Source: Spirochaetota bacterium
GTDB lineage: Bacteria; Spirochaetota; Spirochaetia; Treponematales; Treponemataceae
Length of the DNA: 64,000 bases
Assembly (NCBI GenBank): GCA_023398165.1
Contig: JAEWSQ010000007.1
Location: 419,398 to 483,397 of the forward strand
Direction of reading: 5' to 3'
The translations under genes and the position numbers were made by a program. Positions 61,756-64,000 of this stretch are shown piece after piece; the first letter of the stretch is position 1; the number at the start of each line of letters is the position of its first letter. The notes beneath the pieces were generated by a model. It was not told where the DNA came from. It saw only the letters and a list, made by a program, of their open reading frames with translations, and did not search any database.

Positions 61756-63321
61756 ATGTCATCACAAATGGCAGAAGCAATCCGCCAATTAACGCAGGAT
61801 AAAGGTTTATCTAAGGACTCTGTATTACAGACCATTGAGAATATGCTCAAAGCAGCGTATAAGAGAACATTCGGTACAAATGTTAATGCAGTTGTGCAGT
61901 TTAATGAAGATCAGACAGATGTTTCGATCTATTCGCGCAAGGTAATCGTGGACGGCGTCTATGATCCCGTGACGGAAATCGAACTTGACGAAGCTCTTCA
62001 GTTAAGTCCAGATTGTGAGATTGGAGACGAAATTGATATTTTAGTCGATCCCAGAGAATTTGACCGATCGGCTATACAGACCGGTAAACAGACGGCACAT
62101 CAGTCGTTTTCTGAAATACAAAAAGACAGTCTTCATGCTGAATATAAAGACAAGATCGGAGAAATTATCATCGGGTATTACCAGCGGGAGAGAAACGGCA
62201 ATATTTATGTGGATCTTGGAAAAGTTGAAGGTATTCTGCCTGCAAAATTCCAGTCTCCCCGGGAAGTATACCATAAAAATGACCGCATCAAAGCTTTAAT
62301 TACCGATATTAAAAAAACTTCTTCCGGCCTTCAGGTTGTTTTATCTCGTACCGATCCTGATTTTGTACGTTCTATTATTGAGCTTGAAGTACCCGAAATA
62401 TATGATAAAATTGTAGAAGTTCATAAAATAGTCCGTGAACCCGGCTACAGGACAAAGATTGCAGTTCTTTCGCACCGTGAGGATGTTGATCCTGTAGGCG
62501 CCTGTGTCGGTCTTAAAGGAGTTCGAATTCAAGCCGTGATCCGCGAGCTTGAAGGCGAAAAAATAGATATCTTAAAATACGATCCCGATCCGAGAGTTTT
62601 TATTAAGAATGCGTTGTCCCCCGCAGAGGTCTCAGCTGTTGTAATTCTCGATGAGGATAAAAAACAGGCTCTGGCAGTTGTACCGGAAAACCAGTTCTCT
62701 TTAGCCATCGGAAAACAGGGTTTAAATGTAAGACTTGCAAACAGACTTGCAGACTGGAATATAGATGTAAAAACTGAAGATCAGTGTGAAGAACTTGATT
62801 CAATTATTGCTGAATCCCGGCGCGCTGCAAATCAGCTGTTTTCGGATGCTGAAGAATATGAGGAAATTACATCGATTGCCGAACTTCCTGGTCTTGATGT
62901 ATCCGTTGTAGAAATTCTCGGTTCCAATGGAATTAAAACCATCGAACAGTTCCTTGAAGCGCAGGAGGACGGCAGTCTTTCATCAATACAGGGTATTACC
63001 GAGGCTCAGATCAATGCTGTCTCTTTAGTAGTAGATTCATTGGCAGTTGATGATGAACAGTCTTCATCTGAATACGAACAGACATCTGAAGATGGCAAGG
63101 ATGATGCATCCGCATACGCGCAGGATGATCTTCCCGGTGATGAAAACCGCGCTTCTAGTGAAGTTCAGGACGATTATACGGAAGTACAGGAAAGCGGAGA
63201 TTCCTCTGATGAAGAAGAGGAATATGAATGTCCTGAATGCGGTGCAAAAATAACAATCGATATGACAACGTGTCCCAATTGTGGTATTGGTCTTAGCTTT
63301 GAATATGAGGACGAAGAGTAG
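61756..63321 (+). CDS. nusA: Transcription factor NusA with C-terminal zinc ribbon
   Basis: This 521-residue RNA-polymerase-binding factor controls pausing, termination and antitermination. Order: N-terminal polymerase-binding domain (1 to about 130), S1 domain (YYQRERNGNIYVDLGKVEGI), KH domains (DPVGACVGLKGVRIQAVIRE; LAIGKQGLNVRLANRLADW), a helix-hairpin region (LPGLDVSVVEILGSNGIKT), and an acidic Ser/Asp/Glu linker. It ends with an added zinc ribbon: Cys492, Cys495, Cys506 and Cys509 (ECPECGAK; CPNCGIGL). The zinc ribbon is not part of E. coli or B. subtilis NusA. It follows rimP by 11 bases with AAGGAGG upstream. Confidence 0.96.
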   Translation: MSSQMAEAIRQLTQDKGLSKDSVLQTIENMLKAAYKRTFGTNVNAVVQFNEDQTDVSIYSRKVIVDGVYDPVTEIELDEALQLSPDCEIGDEIDILVDPREFDRSAIQTGKQTAHQSFSEIQKDSLHAEYKDKIGEIIIGYYQRERNGNIYVDLGKVEGILPAKFQSPREVYHKNDRIKALITDIKKTSSGLQVVLSRTDPDFVRSIIELEVPEIYDKIVEVHKIVREPGYRTKIAVLSHREDVDPVGACVGLKGVRIQAVIRELEGEKIDILKYDPDPRVFIKNALSPAEVSAVVILDEDKKQALAVVPENQFSLAIGKQGLNVRLANRLADWNIDVKTEDQCEELDSIIAESRRAANQLFSDAEEYEEITSIAELPGLDVSVVEILGSNGIKTIEQFLEAQEDGSLSSIQGITEAQINAVSLVVDSLAVDDEQSSSEYEQTSEDGKDDASAYAQDDLPGDENRASSEVQDDYTEVQESGDSSDEEEEYECPECGAKITIDMTTCPNCGIGLSFEYEDEE

Positions 63322-63329
63322 GATAGTAT

Positions 63330-64000
63330 ATGGCGGAAGATGTAGAAAACAAACCGAAGTTTATTTTGAACAAACAAAAAAATGATTCTCCTTCAGGTTC
63401 ATCGTTCGATGTGCAGGATAATGCTGTACAGAGCGGCGAAGCCCATGAAAAGAAGAAGGTTGTTGTTGTAAAGAAAAAGGTCGTTGTGAATGCTCATAAA
63501 GGTTCTCAGGATGATGAACAGAGAACGCAAGGAGTACCCGATTCTGTACACGATAAAAAAGAATCCTCTGTTCCCTCCCAGGATGCATCTTCTTCCGATC
63601 AAGCTGCAGATAAGGCTTCTCCAAAAACCCGCGGTGTGTCTTCAATTGAATTAAGTCCTCCGCGCCCGAATATTAAGCAGGGCAATCTAGCAGATAAAAC
63701 AAAAAATACCCGTTACCCGGGTCAACAGTCCGGACAGAGAAAAGAAGGTCCGAGAGAACCGGGCAGAGAACGGAGTTTCGATAACCGCAGTCCCCAGCCT
63801 AAGAGAGAAGGCGGTTTTACCGGTACCCAGGCAAGAGAAGGGTATCAGAACCGGAGCGACAGAAACGGCCCTTCTAATTATCAGGGTGATCAAAATAGAA
63901 GCTATAATCCTTCCCAGGGCGGAAACTCATCCGGCAGTCAGGGGGGGTATCAAGGCGGTCAGGGCAGACCTTATTCTGGCGGCTCAGGCGGCTATCAGGG
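63330..64000 (+). CDS. infB: Translation initiation factor IF-2, N-terminal part (cut by window edge)
   Basis: The frame is open to the right edge. The visible 223 residues are the variable N-terminal region: Lys-rich (KKKVVVVKKKVVV) then Ser/Asp-rich, then an Arg/Gly/Gln/Asn/Tyr low-complexity tail ending in GGY-type repeats (GGYQGGQGRPYSGGSGGYQG). The GTPase core lies outside the window. The position straight after rimP-nusA (8-base gap) and the basic tail support IF-2, as in other spirochaetes. The start ATG has AGGA upstream. Confidence 0.85.
   Translation, partial: MAEDVENKPKFILNKQKNDSPSGSSFDVQDNAVQSGEAHEKKKVVVVKKKVVVNAHKGSQDDEQRTQGVPDSVHDKKESSVPSQDASSSDQAADKASPKTRGVSSIELSPPRPNIKQGNLADKTKNTRYPGQQSGQRKEGPREPGRERSFDNRSPQPKREGGFTGTQAREGYQNRSDRNGPSNYQGDQNRSYNPSQGGNSSGSQGGYQGGQGRPYSGGSGGYQ

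Noticed and set aside
1..64000. tRNA, rRNA, CRISPR arrays and transposase genes
   Set aside because: I looked for cloverleaf-like segments, regularly spaced repeats and transposase motifs in the gaps and saw none; a dedicated scan could still find a short tRNA.

Overview
The window is a chromosome segment from a spirochaete, most probably a Treponema-type organism of moderate GC. The evidence is a long periplasmic-flagella gene cluster in the order known from Treponema (flbB, fliK, flgD, flgE, flbD, motA, motB, fliL, fliM, fliN/Y, fliO, fliP, fliQ, fliR, flhB, flhA, flhF, flhG, sigma-28), the collar protein FlbB, and a FlgE with Lys165 and Cys178, the pair that forms the lysinoalanine cross-link in Treponema denticola hooks. 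I do not name a species. | Layout: positions 1-12190 hold a pectin/hexuronate utilisation locus. It has uxaA (cut by the left edge) and uxaB leftward, a very large AraC-type regulator with a sugar-binding sensor and degenerate kinase and receiver modules, an LplB/LplC-type oligosaccharide ABC transporter with its binding protein, a GH105 unsaturated-uronyl hydrolase, and an 812-residue fusion of a MATE transporter with a pectin methylesterase. The genes suggest that methylated or unsaturated pectin fragments are imported, de-esterified and cleaved inside the cell, then fed through tagaturonate and altronate. | Positions 12206-13269 are gapA. Positions 13270-20700 form an AT-rich accessory island: a type III restriction-modification system (res, rhuM, and a mod gene broken by a one-base frameshift) plus a GNAT acetyltransferase, set among hairpins and intergenic repeats and bracketed by two inverted copies of a 47-bp hairpin element. 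| Positions 20703-33916 are housekeeping genes: an RNA polymerase omega-like subunit, miaA, a 29-residue AURKAIP1/COX24-type ribosomal protein gene, dxs, folP, cdaA, cdaR, acpS, a DUF2225 gene, truA, a predicted outer-membrane-barrel metallopeptidase, and a leftward UvrD/Rep helicase. Positions 34055-35398 are a hexokinase. | Positions 35515-56793 are the flagellar and regulatory supercluster, interrupted after flgE by a strong terminator followed by a sigma-28-like promoter. Positions 56790-59427 are a leftward cobalamin/iron-type ABC importer, followed by two unrecognised genes. From 61128 a near-consensus promoter and a leader terminator precede rimP, nusA (with a C-terminal zinc ribbon) and the beginning of infB. 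| Most notable points: the MATE-pectinesterase fusion; two genes (dxs and fliO) whose only well-placed start is ACG; the repeat-bracketed type III island with a disrupted mod; and the metallopeptidase-propeller-barrel protein.
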